NCBI GenBank assembly: GCA_022848765.1 | Contig: JAJISJ010000004.1 | Coordinates: 1-37,740 of the forward strand | Direction: 5' to 3' | Length of the DNA stretch: 37,740 nt | Source of the DNA: Thermoplasmatota archaeon | GTDB taxonomy: Archaea; Thermoplasmatota; E2; DHVEG-1 | Shown: in pieces, positions 37,591-37,740 of the stretch | How positions within the stretch are numbered: the first letter of the stretch is position 1 | How the letters are laid out: each line of letters starts with the position of its first letter | Position numbers and translations under genes: made by a program | The notes under the pieces: model-generated | Told to the model about the DNA's origin: nothing | What the model saw: the letters and a program-made list of their open reading frames with translations, nothing else | The model's database searches: none

Positions 37591-37740
37591 ATTTCAAATT
37601 ATAAATTTTCGAAGAGATTATAAGGATACGTTAAAATCCCCAAATAATTTTTTGGTAAATTTCTCATGATTGTAAATTCAGTTTTATTTTCTTCTATATT
37701 TTAATTCAAATATAAATTTAGTTAGGGAACAACTGTGTTA

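Noticed and set aside
37600-37720. Minus-strand short frame ...EFTIMRNLPKNYLGILTYPYNLFENL* near the right edge
   Set aside because: Only about 34 codons before an in-frame stop, no clear SD; not enough to call.
1-37740. CRISPR arrays, transposases, integrases or prophage genes
   Set aside because: No regularly spaced repeats, transposase or integrase ORFs, or terminal inverted repeats seen by eye.

Overview
This is an AT-rich archaeal chromosomal segment, euryarchaeal in gene content and perhaps Thermoplasmatota-like (lineage is a low-confidence inference). Left to right it contains: the end of the spc ribosomal operon (eL32 partial, eL19, uL18, uS5, uL30), joined to a 67-aa unknown, rpoK and uS2; TraB/PrgY-like and M50 membrane proteins; a block of exported or anchored surface proteins; informational and housekeeping genes (MfnA-like decarboxylase, PRTases, MEMO, deoxyhypusine synthase, creatininase-like, methionine aminopeptidase, Sua5, aMBF1, COG1340-like coiled coil, AlaRS, Sec61beta, GfcR-like, class I LysRS, e-MtaB, bacterial-type GAPDH, archaeal PGK); and a tRNA-Ala(CGC). 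From about 27.6 to 37.1 kb there is an accessory-looking neighbourhood: two nicotianamine-synthase-like proteins, two tandem B12-binding radical SAM proteins, a PaaK-like adenylating ligase, a divergent UbiA prenyltransferase, a BPL_N/GATase1-like protein and a large GNAT protein. That neighbourhood is the best candidate for an undescribed biosynthetic system. Three small genes missing from the ORF track were read from sequence: rpoK, Sec61beta and a 52-aa ORF. Two genes (map and an exported surface protein) appear to need a non-canonical AUU start codon.
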